Shown here in pieces: positions 30,661 to 39,694 of a DNA stretch of 43,463 nucleotides. Below the pieces are notes generated by a model. It did not search any database. It was not told where the DNA came from and was given only the letters and a program-made list of their open reading frames with translations. The position numbers were made by a program, and so were the translations under genes. Positions within the stretch are counted from its first letter, which is position 1, and each line of letters starts with the position of its first letter. The DNA is from Streptomyces mangrovisoli (GTDB lineage: Bacteria > Actinomycetota > Actinomycetes > Streptomycetales > Streptomycetaceae), in contig NZ_LAVA02000140.1 of the NCBI RefSeq assembly GCF_000974985.2, forward strand, positions 1-43,463, written 5' to 3'.

Positions 30661-31866
30661 GTGAGCTACGACGTCTCCGCCGTTCGCGCCCAGTTCCCCG
30701 CCCTGACCGCGGGCATCGCCCACTTCGACGGGCCCGGCGGCACGCAGACCCCGCTGTCCGTCGTCCGGGCCGTCTCCGATGCCATGTCGCGGCCCCTGTC
30801 GAACCGTGGCCACGAGGTCGCGGGGGAGCGCAACGCGGACGCGATCGTCACCGAGGCCCGCGGGGCCGTCGCGGACCTGCTCGCCGCCGACCCGGCGGGG
30901 ATCGTCTTCGGCCGCAGTGCCACCCAGCTCGCCTACGACTTCTCCCGCACCCTCGCCAAGGACTGGTCGCCCGGTGACGAGGTGGTCGTCACCCGGCTCG
31001 ACCACGACGCCAACATCCGCCCCTGGGTGCAGGCCGCCGAACAGGCCGGCGCCACGGTCCGGTGGGCCGACTTCGACCCGGCGACCGGCGAGTTGACCGC
31101 CGACGACATCCGCGCCGTGCTCGGCGAACGCACCCGGCTGGTCGCCGTGACCGCCGCCTCCAACCTGATCGGCACCCGCCCACCGGTCCGGGAGATCTCC
31201 CGCCTGGTCCACGACGCGGGTGCCCTGCTGTACGTCGACGGGGTCCACCACGCGGCCCACGCCTCGGTCGACATCGGCGCGTTGGGCGCCGACTTCTACG
31301 CCTGCTCCGCCTACAAGTTCCTCGGCCCGCACCACGGCGTCCTCGCCGCCGCGCCGGAGCTGCTGGCCACCCTCCACCCGGACAAGCTGCTCCCCTCCAC
31401 CGACGCCGTCCCCGAGCGCTTCGAACTCGGCACCCTGCCCTATGAGTTCCTCGCCGGAACGCGCGCCGCCGTCGACTTCCTCGCCGGACTGGACGCCGAC
31501 GCCACCGGCTCGCGCCGCGCGCGCCTCGTCGCGGGCTCCGCCGCGCTCGAAGCGCACGAGGCCGTGCTGCGCGCGCAGATCGACAAGGGGCTCGCGGAAC
31601 TGGACGGCGTCGTCGTGCACTCCCGTGCCGCCGACCGCACGCCGACCGTCCTGCTGACCTTCGAGGACCGTGCGCCCGCCGACGCCTACCACTTCCTCGC
31701 CGGGCGCCAAGTGCACGCGCCCGCGGGGTCGTTCTACGCCATCGAGGCATCGCGCAGGCTCGGTCTCGGAGACACCGGCGGACTGCGTGTCGGCCTCGCG
31801 CCCTACAACGACACCTCGGACGTCGACCGCCTCCTGACGGGTCTCGCGGACTTTCTCCGCTCCTGA
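30661..31866 (+). CDS. cysteine desulfurase-like class V aminotransferase
   Basis: A 401-residue fold-type I PLP enzyme: FDGPGGTQTPLSVVRAV near the N-terminus, LLYVDGVHHAAHASVDIG, and the PLP lysine K219 in CSAYKFLGPHHG, with GGLRVGLAPYND at the end. It belongs to the cysteine desulfurase-like (SufS/CsdA-related) family, but I see no conserved catalytic Cys loop of the sulfur-transfer type, so it may be a lyase or racemase-like member rather than an Fe-S cluster enzyme. The GTG at 30661 follows AGGAG. The frame is open upstream through the 21-bp repeats, which I regard as non-coding. No suf or isc genes are near. Confidence 0.87.
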   Translation: MSYDVSAVRAQFPALTAGIAHFDGPGGTQTPLSVVRAVSDAMSRPLSNRGHEVAGERNADAIVTEARGAVADLLAADPAGIVFGRSATQLAYDFSRTLAKDWSPGDEVVVTRLDHDANIRPWVQAAEQAGATVRWADFDPATGELTADDIRAVLGERTRLVAVTAASNLIGTRPPVREISRLVHDAGALLYVDGVHHAAHASVDIGALGADFYACSAYKFLGPHHGVLAAAPELLATLHPDKLLPSTDAVPERFELGTLPYEFLAGTRAAVDFLAGLDADATGSRRARLVAGSAALEAHEAVLRAQIDKGLAELDGVVVHSRAADRTPTVLLTFEDRAPADAYHFLAGRQVHAPAGSFYAIEASRRLGLGDTGGLRVGLAPYNDTSDVDRLLTGLADFLRS

Positions 31867-31984
31867 CCGGCCGGGTGCAACCTCCCGCCCACCGGTGTGC
31901 GTGATGGTCGGCAAGGGGCCTGTCGGCGGGGCGCCGTGAGCGGCGCCCCGTGCGACCGCCGCGGCGCGAGGGGAGGCGGTCGGT

Positions 31985-32698
31985 GTGCAGTTCATCGAGG
32001 TGACGGGGCTCGCGGGGGTGCGGTCGGCGGTCATCCGCTTCACCAGGCCGGGCACGGGACTCGCCTTCCTGCTCTTCCCGATGATCCACCTGGGCGAGGC
32101 GGAGTTCTATCGCGAGGTGGGGGCGCGGCTGCGCGGCTGCGACCTGGTGATCGCCGAAGGGGTGGGCGAGGGCTCCGCCGGCGCGGACGCCCTGGTCGCG
32201 TCGTACCAGCGGCTCAGCGGCAACGAACGCATGGGGCTCGTCGTCCAGGACATCGACCTCGACGCGCTCGGGGTGCCCGTCGTCAACCCCGACATGGCCG
32301 GAGCGGAGTTCCAACGCGGCTTCAAGCGGCTGCCGTTGAAGGAACGGGCGCTGGTGGCGACGGTGGTCCCGGCGATCACCGCGGGGATGCGGCTGCTGGG
32401 CACCCGGCACTGGGTGGCCCGCCATCTGGCCACCGAGGACCTGCTGAGCGAGGCCGAGGAGACGGCGGCCGACTTCTGGCCCGGCCTCGACGACCTGCTG
32501 GTGCGCCGCCGCGACCAGCTGCTGGTGAAGGCCCTGACCGACCAGCACCGGGCGCACGGACACCGGCAGGTGCCGTTCACCGTCGGGGTGGTCTACGGAG
32601 CCGTCCACATGCGGGCGGCGAGCGAGGCCCTGACGGCCCTCGGCTATCACGCGGCGGACGGTGAGTGGCTGACGGTCTTCACGGTGCAGGACGCCTGA
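31985..32698 (+). CDS. TraB/PrgY/TIKI-family protein
   Basis: A 237-residue protein whose FPMIHLGEAEFYREVGARL and CDLVIAEGVGEGS match the GxxH and EG motifs of the TraB/PrgY (Tiki-fold) superfamily, members of which degrade peptides or pheromones or are of unknown activity. There is no signal peptide or clear TM segment, so it is probably cytoplasmic. A further VGVVYGAVHM at ~205 may carry a second conserved His. The start is GTG 31985, with GGGGAGG about 10 bases upstream. Single gene, 118 bp after the PLP enzyme; a candidate terminator follows at 32738-32757. Confidence 0.7.
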   Translation: MQFIEVTGLAGVRSAVIRFTRPGTGLAFLLFPMIHLGEAEFYREVGARLRGCDLVIAEGVGEGSAGADALVASYQRLSGNERMGLVVQDIDLDALGVPVVNPDMAGAEFQRGFKRLPLKERALVATVVPAITAGMRLLGTRHWVARHLATEDLLSEAEETAADFWPGLDDLLVRRRDQLLVKALTDQHRAHGHRQVPFTVGVVYGAVHMRAASEALTALGYHAADGEWLTVFTVQDA

Positions 32699-32737
32699 TC
32701 CGACGGCTGTCGTCCAGGGGAAGGTCATCTTCCGGAC

Positions 32738-32757
32738 AACGGCAGGTCACGGCCGTT
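32738..32757 (+). terminator. candidate rho-independent terminator
   Basis: Arms AACGGC and GCCGTT with an 8-base loop are followed directly by TTCTTC, 40 bases after the TraB-family stop. Confidence 0.45.
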
Positions 32758-32959
32758 TTCTTCATCCTCATGGCATGAGCGTGTCAAATCTGGCACGCTT
32801 CCCGCAGCCACGTCCTGACCCCATGAGGGCGCGGCGGACATCTCACCCCAGCGATCGCCTGGCCGATCGCGCATCCCGCGACCGCCCGCCGACGCGACCC
32901 CAGCCGACGGGGCGGTCACCGAGCAGACCGGAACCCCGGTCGCCGTAAAGGAGTTCTGC

Positions 32960-34822
32960 GTGAGATCCATCCCCCACAAGGCCTTCGCGATGGGTGCGAT
33001 CACCGCCCTCGCGCTGGCCGCCGTCTCCCTGCCCGCCACCCCGGCGTCGGCGCGGACGGAGGCCGCCCCCCAGGCGGCCGCCGCCTGCACCCCGGCCCAG
33101 GCCGTGACCAACGGCGGTTTCGAGAGCGGCACTTCACCGTGGACGCAGTCGTCGTCCACCGTCATCACCAGCCGCACGGGCCAGAGCGCCCACGCCGGCA
33201 GCAGCTACGCCTGGCTGGACGGGGTGGGCAGCACCCACACCGACACGCTCTCGCAGAGCGTCACGATCCCCACCGGCTGCGCCTCGGCCAGCCTCACGTT
33301 CTGGCTGCACATCGACACCGCCGAGACGACCACGTCGACCGCGTACGACAAGCTCACGGCGAAGATCGGCAGCACCACGCTCGCGACGTACTCGAACCTG
33401 AACAAGAACACCGGGTACGTGCAGAAGACGTTCGACGTCTCCTCCTTCGCCGGGCAGACGGTGACCGTCGCCTTCACCGGCACCGAGGACTCCAGCCTCC
33501 AGACCAGCTTCGTCCTCGACGACATCGCCCTGAACACCTCGGGCGACACGACCCCGCCGGCCGACTCCACCCGCACCCCGGCCTCGCCGTCGTACACCGT
33601 CAGTCTGACGAGCAACACCAGCGGCACCGTGTGGACCGGACACGAGAGCGTCACCTTCACCAACGCCTCCTCCACCGCGCTGAGCGAGGTGTACCTGAGG
33701 CTGTGGGACAACTACCACGGCACCTGCTCGGCGATGCCGATCACGGTCACCAACGTCACCGGCGGCACCGCCGGTTCGCTCTCCGTGTCCTGCACGGCCC
33801 TCCAGGTCTCGCTGTCCTCGCCACTCGCACAGGGGCAGAGCACCACGATCGGCTTCGACCTCGGCATCACCGTGCCGAGCGGCGCCGACCGGTTCGGCTA
33901 CGACGGGTCGTTCGTCAACATCGGCAACGCCCTTCCGGTGCTCGCGGTGAAGGACGGGTCGGGCTGGCACCTGGACCCGTACACCAACAACGGTGAGTCC
34001 TTCTACTCCCTGGCCGCCGACTTCAAGGTCACCCTCGACCACCCGACGAGCCTCCTGGTCCCGGCCACCGGCACCTCCACCGACGCCGCCGGCTCCAGCG
34101 GGCGCACCGTCACCACGGCGACCGCCACCAAGGTGCGCGACTTCGCCTGGGCCGCGGGGCCGTTCACCAAGATCTCCGGCACCTCGCCGAACGGTGTCGC
34201 GGTGAACATCTACTCCGTCACGGGGATCAGCTCCTCCAGCGCCCAGTCCATGCTGAGTACCGCGAAGTCCGCGGTCGACGCGCACGCGGGCCGCTTCGGG
34301 GCCTACCCGTACGGCGAGTTGGACGCCGTGATCGACAACAACTACTGGTTCGGTGGCATGGAGTACCCCGGCTTCGTCCTCGACCTCGTCAGCACCACGG
34401 CGCTGACGCACGAGATCGCACACCAGTGGTGGTACGGCATCGTGGGCGACGACGAGTACAACAGCCCCTGGCTGGACGAGGCGTTCACCGACTACGCGAC
34501 CGACCTCGCGCAGGGCATCACCGGCACCAACTGCTGGAACAGCGTCTCCTGGGCCTCCACGGCGGAGAAGATCACCAACTCGATGGCCTACTGGGACGCC
34601 CACTCCTCGCGCTACTCCACCGTCGTCTACACGTACGGCAAGTGCGCGCTGCACGACCTGCGGCGGGCCATCGGTGACACCGCGATGACCACGCTCCTGA
34701 AGAACTACGCCTCGGCGCACTGGTACGGCGTCTCCACGACGGCCGAGTTCAAGGCGGCCGCGCAGGCCGCGACGAGCACGGATCTGACGTCGTTCTGGAC
34801 GACGCACCGTATCGACGGCTGA
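32960..34822 (+). CDS. secreted M1-family metallopeptidase with N-terminal beta-sandwich domain
   Basis: A 620-residue secreted protein. Signal peptide 1-33 (MRSIPHKAFAMGAITALALA, ATPASA cleavage). Residues ~40-195 form a carbohydrate-binding-like jelly roll (AVTNGGFESGTSPWTQ, LDDIALNTSG). After a short Thr/Pro linker comes the M1 peptidase: an N-terminal beta domain (~210-400), exopeptidase-type FGGMEYPGF, and the zinc site HEIAHQWW (H484, H488) with E507 in WLDEAFTDYATD, exactly the HExxH-18-E spacing. It should trim N-terminal residues from peptides outside the cell. The helical C-terminal domain of full-length M1 enzymes is absent. The GTG at 32960 has AAAGGAG upstream. Single gene with its own 261-bp upstream region. 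Confidence 0.92.
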   Translation: MRSIPHKAFAMGAITALALAAVSLPATPASARTEAAPQAAAACTPAQAVTNGGFESGTSPWTQSSSTVITSRTGQSAHAGSSYAWLDGVGSTHTDTLSQSVTIPTGCASASLTFWLHIDTAETTTSTAYDKLTAKIGSTTLATYSNLNKNTGYVQKTFDVSSFAGQTVTVAFTGTEDSSLQTSFVLDDIALNTSGDTTPPADSTRTPASPSYTVSLTSNTSGTVWTGHESVTFTNASSTALSEVYLRLWDNYHGTCSAMPITVTNVTGGTAGSLSVSCTALQVSLSSPLAQGQSTTIGFDLGITVPSGADRFGYDGSFVNIGNALPVLAVKDGSGWHLDPYTNNGESFYSLAADFKVTLDHPTSLLVPATGTSTDAAGSSGRTVTTATATKVRDFAWAAGPFTKISGTSPNGVAVNIYSVTGISSSSAQSMLSTAKSAVDAHAGRFGAYPYGELDAVIDNNYWFGGMEYPGFVLDLVSTTALTHEIAHQWWYGIVGDDEYNSPWLDEAFTDYATDLAQGITGTNCWNSVSWASTAEKITNSMAYWDAHSSRYSTVVYTYGKCALHDLRRAIGDTAMTTLLKNYASAHWYGVSTTAEFKAAAQAATSTDLTSFWTTHRIDG

Positions 34823-34889
34823 TGCCGCGGTCCGGCCGGAACCCTGCCGGTTCCGGCCGGACCTCGCGGGGCGGCCCCGCCGGTTCGGC

Positions 34890-35040
34890 TGCGGGTCGCG
34901 TGGGGCCGGTCGCGCAGTTCCCCGCGCCCCTGAGGGGGTGGCGGTCGAGCGAGCTCCGAGGGGCCTCGGCGTGAAGCTGACGTCCGGCGCCACTCCCAAG
35001 GGGCGCGGGGAACTGCGCGACCAGCCCCACTCGACCCGCA
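34890..35040. repeat. inverted pair of a dispersed Streptomyces repeat, terminator-like
   Basis: Arms 34890-34930 and 35000-35040 are 41 bases each and reverse complementary except at two positions, with a 69-base spacer. The core of each arm (GGGGCGCGGGGAACTGCGCG) is a sequence I recall from many Streptomyces intergenic regions. It lies between the convergent M1 peptidase and RibD-like genes and could act as a bidirectional terminator. Confidence 0.8.
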
Positions 35041-35094
35041 CGCGCGCGGACAGCAGCAACGCACCCTCGCCCGGCGCCGGCCGACCCGCTCCGC

Positions 35095-35601
35095 TCACCG
35101 GCGGACGTCGAGGACCTGCTTCTGCACCCCGTTGCCGTACACCTCGTGCTCGACCAGATCCAGCGCCACGGAATCCACATCGGCCACGCTGAACATCCGC
35201 TTCCCGGCCCCCAGCAGCAGCGGAAACACCAGCAGGTGGTACCGGTCGATCAGCCCCGCGTCCGACAGCGCCTGGTTCAGCGACGCGCTCCCGTGGACGA
35301 TGATCGGCCCGCCCTCGGTCTCCTTGAGCGCCGCGACGTCGTCGAGCGAGCGCAGGATCGTCGTCCCGCCCCAGTCCGCTACCAGCCGGTCCTCCGTGAG
35401 GGTCGTGGAGACGACGTACTTCGGCATGACCTTGTACTGCGCGAACTCCTCCATGGCCGGCCACACGGGGCTGAACGCCTCGTAGCTGACCCGGCCCATG
35501 AGCATCGCGCCGGCCTCCGCCTGCTCCCGGCCCTTGATCTCGAACGACTCGGGGACGAAGTCGACCAGGCTCGTCGGTGAGGGGTGCCACCGCGCGGTCA
35601 T
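35095..35601 (-). CDS. RibD/DHFR-like reductase, short at the N-terminus
   Basis: A 168-residue protein matching the RibD C-terminal/dihydrofolate-reductase-like family: AMLMGRVSYEAFSPVWP, KYVVSTTLTED, WGGTTILRSLDDVAALK, GPIIVHGSASLNQALSDAGL, LLVFPLLLGAGKRMF and YGNGVQKQVLDVR. Such proteins bind NADPH and are common in Streptomyces with unknown substrates. Relatives begin with a strand ending in SLDGV some 30-40 residues before MGR; that segment is missing here and is not encoded in any frame just upstream. The start lies only 9 bases from the divergent start of the next gene. I suspect a 5' deletion, so the protein may be inactive. Confidence 0.75.
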   Translation of the reverse strand: MTARWHPSPTSLVDFVPESFEIKGREQAEAGAMLMGRVSYEAFSPVWPAMEEFAQYKVMPKYVVSTTLTEDRLVADWGGTTILRSLDDVAALKETEGGPIIVHGSASLNQALSDAGLIDRYHLLVFPLLLGAGKRMFSVADVDSVALDLVEHEVYGNGVQKQVLDVRR

Positions 35602-35610
35602 ACTGGGCCC

Positions 35611-36267
35611 ATGTCACGCGGAGTGCTCACGGCGGTCCTGTACTGCCTCCAGTTCAGCCGGGAACTGGGCGACGCCGAGGTCGAGCGGATCGCCCGGACC
35701 GTCCTCGACCGCCCGTTCTCCGACCTCACCGCCGAGGAGCAGTACGCGGACCTCGAAGCCGCGCTCGCGACGGACGACTGGGAGCGGGACCTCGCCTGGC
35801 AGCCCCATGACGCCGCGTCCGTACGGCAGTTCCTGCGGCGTCTGCTGGCGCGGCTGGACGCGCTGCGCCCCTGGGCGGAGCCGCCGTACCGCGCGCTCGG
35901 CCTCGACCGGTGGCACGCGTACCGCTGCGGCACCCCGCTGGCCCACGTACGGCTGCGCGCCCCGAGCCAGGACGTGCTGCACGCGCGCCTGCGGACCGTG
36001 CCGGACGATCCGCACGGGCTGCGCGCGGTCGTCCTGCGCCTGCGCTCCGGCGACGAGGTCGCCCTGGTGGCGGCCCCGCTGCCGGACGGCTACGACGCGG
36101 TCCTGCTGGCGGTGGCGCCGCACCGGCCGGCGGCCGAGGTGACCGAGGCGTTCGTGACCCACACGGGCTGCCCGCCGGACCGGGTCACCCCGGCACGGCG
36201 ACGGCCGCGCGCCCTGGGCGGCGGATGGCGCGGGCCGCTGCCGCCGGGCGTGACGCCGCGCCGCTGA
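35611..36267 (+). CDS. unknown protein
   Basis: A 218-residue protein I do not recognise. It has no signal peptide or TM segment. Features: MSRGVLTAVLYCLQFSREL, an acidic helical region (AEVERIARTVLDRPF, LTAEEQYADLEAALATDDWE), WQPHDAASVRQFLRRLLARL, then a mixed alpha/beta half (PLAHVRLRAPSQ, RAVVLRLRSGDEVALVAAPL) and a basic C-terminus (ARRRPRALGGGWRG). The ATG at 35611 is 9 bases from the start of the divergent reductase gene, leaving no room for a promoter between them, so its promoter must overlap that gene. Confidence 0.65.
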   Translation: MSRGVLTAVLYCLQFSRELGDAEVERIARTVLDRPFSDLTAEEQYADLEAALATDDWERDLAWQPHDAASVRQFLRRLLARLDALRPWAEPPYRALGLDRWHAYRCGTPLAHVRLRAPSQDVLHARLRTVPDDPHGLRAVVLRLRSGDEVALVAAPLPDGYDAVLLAVAPHRPAAEVTEAFVTHTGCPPDRVTPARRRPRALGGGWRGPLPPGVTPRR

Positions 36268-36308
36268 ACTGCCGGACCCGCTGCCCCCGAGCCGCCCGGC
36301 CGGCCCCC

Positions 36309-37286
36309 TCAGCCGTCCAGCGGGATGCCGAGCACGACCTTGCCCCGCGGGTGTCCCGTGCGCAGGTGGCGGACCGCCGCGACGGCCTCCTCCATCGGGA
36401 AGGTGCGGTCCACCACCGGTGCGACGGCGCCCTCCTCGACGAGTGTCTTCAACGCCAGCAGGTCCTCGTGGCGGACGGAGGCGACGAGACCGCGAAGTGT
36501 CTGGCGCTGGAGCGGCGACAGCAGGGCCAGCCGCAGCTGCGTGCCCACGCCGGCGTTCCAGCGGCCGCCGGTCTCCCCGCCGACGTGGACCAGGGTGCCG
36601 TCCGGGGCGAGGACGCGGCGCAGGGTCGCCAGGGGACGGTTGCCGGCCGCGTTCAGGACGATGTCGTAGGGGCCGGGCCCCGCGGTGATCTCGTCCCTGG
36701 TGTAGTCGATGACGTCCCGGGCGCCCAGGGACCGCACGAAGGGCACCGCGGCCGTACCGCAGACACCGGTGACCTCCGCCCCGCGCGCCGCGGCGAGTTG
36801 GACGGCGAAGCTGCCCACGCCGCCGGACGCGCCGACGATCAGCACCTTCTGACCGTCCGTCATGCGGCCGTGTCCCTCCAGCGCCTGGAGGGCGGTGACG
36901 CCGGACACCGGCAGCGCGGCGGCCTGCTCGAAGGTGGTGCCGACCGGTTTCGGCGCGATCCTGGCGGCCTTGGCGCGGGCGAACTCGGCGAAGGAGCCCC
37001 GGCATTGGCCGAAGACCGCGTCACCGGGCTTGAAGCGGGTGACCTTCGTGCCGACCGCCGCGACCTCGCCGGCGCCGTCCCACCCGGGGACGGGGTTGCG
37101 CGGCCTGCGCAGTCCGAAGACGAGCCGCATGGGCAGCGGCAGCCCGGTGACCAGGTGCCACACGTCCGGACCGACGCCCGCCGCGTGCACCCGCAGCACC
37201 ACCTCGTCCGGGCCGGGCACCGGTCGCTCGATGTCCCTGAGCTCCAGGACGTCGTCCCCGTAGACGTCCTGTACGACGGCTTTCAC
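36309..37286 (-). CDS. NADPH:quinone reductase-like MDR dehydrogenase
   Basis: A 325-residue medium-chain dehydrogenase/reductase without the structural or catalytic zinc ligands: MKAVVQDVYGDDVLELRDIE, GWDGAGEVAAVG, FKPGDAVFGQCRGSFAEFA, the NADPH motif VLIVGASGGVGSFAVQLA, and the end GHPRGKVVLGIPLDG. It belongs to the zinc-independent quinone-oxidoreductase-like branch and should use NADPH to reduce quinones or enones. The GTG at 37286 has GGGAGG upstream. It is convergent with the unknown gene at 35611-36267 and 251 bp downstream of the kinase gene on the same strand; that gap holds a twice-repeated GGGCCGCGCCAAGG element but no gene. Confidence 0.9.
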   Translation of the reverse strand: MKAVVQDVYGDDVLELRDIERPVPGPDEVVLRVHAAGVGPDVWHLVTGLPLPMRLVFGLRRPRNPVPGWDGAGEVAAVGTKVTRFKPGDAVFGQCRGSFAEFARAKAARIAPKPVGTTFEQAAALPVSGVTALQALEGHGRMTDGQKVLIVGASGGVGSFAVQLAAARGAEVTGVCGTAAVPFVRSLGARDVIDYTRDEITAGPGPYDIVLNAAGNRPLATLRRVLAPDGTLVHVGGETGGRWNAGVGTQLRLALLSPLQRQTLRGLVASVRHEDLLALKTLVEEGAVAPVVDRTFPMEEAVAAVRHLRTGHPRGKVVLGIPLDG

Positions 37287-37537
37287 GGCGGTTGCCTCCC
37301 GCTGGGGTGGAGCGCGGTGGAGGTGCGGAGTTGCCATGCGGCGCCGGAGCCACGTGCGGCGCCCGACGGGCGGCTGACGCTGAACATCCGCGCGGCCGGG
37401 CCCTGTCGGCGCGGCGGCGTGCTGCCAGGATGCCGCCCGGCGCGGGCCGCGCCAAGGGGGCGAGCCGGGCCGGGTCGGGCCGCGCCAAGGAGTGGAGCCG
37501 GGTGGGGCTGCGTCGGGCCGGGACCGGGGCGCGGGGG

Positions 37538-38794
37538 TCAGCGGCCGAAGCGCCGGGCGACCAGATGGCCGAGCTGCCACATCCATTCGTGGAGGACCTC
37601 CGCCCGGCGGGCGTTGATCTCGCACGGGTACCAGGTGCCGTCGGTCAGGGCCACGGTCACCGTCAGCCGGTGGCCGCGGCGGGCCGCCGCATAGTGCAGG
37701 GAGGCGATCTCCGGCCAGTCGAAGTCGGCCTCCACCCCGTCGACTTCGAGCACGATCCCGTCGCCGTCGGCGATCAGACTCGCGGTGCCGTCGGCGATGA
37801 CGAGCTCCTGTGCTTCGACGGTCGTGGGCGGTGCGTCGGCGGTCGAGGGCACCGCGTGCGCCGTCGTGGGTACCGCGTGGGCCGTCGTGGTCATCATGTC
37901 GGCCGTCGTGGGTACCGCGTCGGCGGGTGGGCCCACCGGCAGGAACCCCGGCGGAGCGACCGGCCGCGGCGGCACGTCGGGTCGCGGCGGAGGCACGAGC
38001 AGCGTGGGCGGGTACGGTGCGGGCGCCCCGGCCAGCCGGTCCAGCAGCGCGGCCGGCGTCGGGCGCGCGGCCGGGTCCTTCGCCAGGCACGCCGCCACCG
38101 TGGGCCGCAGCGCCGCCGGGACGGCCGCCAGGTCCGGCGCCTCGTGGACCGCGCGGTACATCAGACCCATCGGGGTGCCCTCGCCCCAGGCGGCGCCGCC
38201 CGCCGCGGCGACGAGCACCACGCCGAGCGCGAAGACGTCGGTCGCCCCGCTGACGTCCTCGCCCAGCGCCTGTTCCGGGGCGAGATAGCCGGGCGTGCCG
38301 AAGGCGGACCCGGTCGCGGTCAGGCGGGTGGACTCGACCGCGCGGGCGATGCCGAAGTCGAGCACGCGCGGCCCGTCCTCGGCCATGATGATGTTGCCGG
38401 GCTTGAGGTCGCGGTGCACCAGCCCGCAGGCGTGGATGGACTCCAGCGCCTCCGCGAGCGCGGCACCCAGCGCGCGCAGCCGGGGCTCGTCCATGGGCCC
38501 CTCGGCGGCGAGCCGCGCGGCGAGGGTCGGCCCCGCGATGTAGGCGGTGGCGAGCCAGGGAGGATTGCCGTGCACGTCCGCGTCGACGACCGGCGCCGTG
38601 TGGAAACCGCCGACGGAGCGGGCGGCCGCCACCTCGGTGCGGAACCGCTCGCGGAAGACGGGATCCTCCGCGAGTTCCGGCTTGGCGACCTTCAGGGCCA
38701 CCGCGCGTCCGCCCCGTGTGCGGGCCAGGAACACCGTTCCCATCCCGCCCTCACCGAGCTTGCGCTCGACGAGATACCCCCCAATGCGTTCCAT
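37538..38794 (-). CDS. PASTA-less Ser/Thr protein kinase with C-terminal sensor-like domain
   Basis: A 418-residue Hanks-type kinase: Gly loop LGEGGMGTVFLA, K35 in VALKVAKPE, catalytic HRDLKPGN (D129), DFGIA (D146), and GTPGYLAPE. The kinase domain ends at about 260, followed by a Pro-rich segment and a repeated TTAHAVP-type linker (~300-335). A conserved-looking ~80-residue C-terminal domain follows (ADGDGIVLEVDGVEADFDWPE, YAAARRGHRLTVTV, YPCEINARRAEVLHEWMWQL). There is no TM helix, unlike PknB, so it is soluble. The ATG at 38794 is the only start that gives the Gly loop. It lies close to the AbaA/RsbW-like ATPase gene (135 bp) on the same strand. Confidence 0.93.
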   Translation of the reverse strand: MERIGGYLVERKLGEGGMGTVFLARTRGGRAVALKVAKPELAEDPVFRERFRTEVAAARSVGGFHTAPVVDADVHGNPPWLATAYIAGPTLAARLAAEGPMDEPRLRALGAALAEALESIHACGLVHRDLKPGNIIMAEDGPRVLDFGIARAVESTRLTATGSAFGTPGYLAPEQALGEDVSGATDVFALGVVLVAAAGGAAWGEGTPMGLMYRAVHEAPDLAAVPAALRPTVAACLAKDPAARPTPAALLDRLAGAPAPYPPTLLVPPPRPDVPPRPVAPPGFLPVGPPADAVPTTADMMTTTAHAVPTTAHAVPSTADAPPTTVEAQELVIADGTASLIADGDGIVLEVDGVEADFDWPEIASLHYAAARRGHRLTVTVALTDGTWYPCEINARRAEVLHEWMWQLGHLVARRFGR

Positions 38795-38929
38795 GCGCCC
38801 AGTATGACGACCGGTCGCTCCGGGTCAGCGGGGGCGGCTGCCCGCGGCACCCGATCCGGAGGACGGGCCCGAGGGCCCCGGCGGGCACCGGGATCGCGCT
38901 CACGTGTACGCGGCCCCGGTGCCCGCCTC

Positions 38930-39376
38930 CTACCCCCCCGCCCTCAACACCGCCCACACGGCATTCCCCGTCGTCCGTGTGGAGCGGCGTACCCCCCAGG
39001 CGGTGGCTATCTGACGGACCAGCAGCAGTCCGCGGCCGTTCTCGGCGTCGCGGTCCGGCCGTCCGTCGGGAAGAGCGATGCGCTCGTGCTCCTCGTCGTG
39101 GACCTCCAGGCGCAGGCAGCCGTCCCCCGTCAGGACCAGCCCGCACAGCATGGTGCCGCCGGCGGCGTGCAGCACGGCGTTGGTGGCCAGCTCCGACACC
39201 AGCAGCACCGCGTCCATGCACAGATCACCCGGCTGCCCCCAGGCGAACAGCCGCTCCCGCACCGCGTCCCGCGCGGCCTTCACACTCGCCCGGTGCGTCG
39301 GCAGGTCGAGCCAGTGCGACCGGCCGGGGTGCGCGGGTGCTAACGGCAGCAGGGACGAAGCGGTGTGGGGGGTCAA
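38930..39376 (-). CDS. RsbW/AbaA-like ATP-binding regulator
   Basis: A 148-residue GHKL ATPase (HATPase_c_2): WLDLPTHRASVKAARDAVRE, N-box DAVLLVSELATNAVLHA, VHDEEHERIALP, and G-box ENGRGLLLVRQIATAWG. These single-domain proteins resemble anti-sigma kinases such as RsbW/SpoIIAB but in Streptomyces are usually orphan developmental regulators. The start is TTG 39376 with GGAAGG 8 bases upstream. It is divergent from a Scr1-like/DUF397 pair, the arrangement of WhiJ-, BldB- and AbaA-type genes, which argues for a role in differentiation or antibiotic control. Confidence 0.88.
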   Translation of the reverse strand: MTPHTASSLLPLAPAHPGRSHWLDLPTHRASVKAARDAVRERLFAWGQPGDLCMDAVLLVSELATNAVLHAAGGTMLCGLVLTGDGCLRLEVHDEEHERIALPDGRPDRDAENGRGLLLVRQIATAWGVRRSTRTTGNAVWAVLRAGG

Positions 39377-39545
39377 GGTGTTCGCCTTCCATCGGGCGCG
39401 GTTCGAGACGGGGGAGTGCCGGGTGGCGACGGCGGGCGATGGACCCGACCGGGACGCCTCCGGGCGGAGGCCCCGCTCAGGAGCGACCGATCACGCCAAC
39501 TACGCCCAATGTCACGGGAGTTGTCGACGAAGTGCGCGCGCTCGG

Positions 39546-39573
39546 TTGGATCGCTCACAGAAGTAACTATGCT
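39546..39573 (+). promoter_or_regulatory. candidate promoter for the Scr1-like gene
   Basis: TTGGAT (39546-39551) and TATGCT (39568-39573) are separated by 16 bases, in the AT-richer part of the 318-bp divergent gap, about 120 bases upstream of the GTG start. The rest of the gap holds no supported gene. Confidence 0.4.
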
Positions 39574-39694
39574 CGTAGGGGAGTTCACGATGCAACCGTC
39601 TCCCTGATAATTTCATCGAGAAGATGTCCGCATGGTGGCATCATCAAGTCGCGTGACCGCGCGCACTGATGACGGTCACTCAGGAGGTGTGGGT

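Noticed and set aside
33134..35617. Very long reverse-strand open frame opposite the M1 peptidase
   Set aside because: Long antisense frames are expected at this GC content. Its translation is low complexity without motifs, while the forward peptidase has a signal peptide, zinc site and ribosome site.
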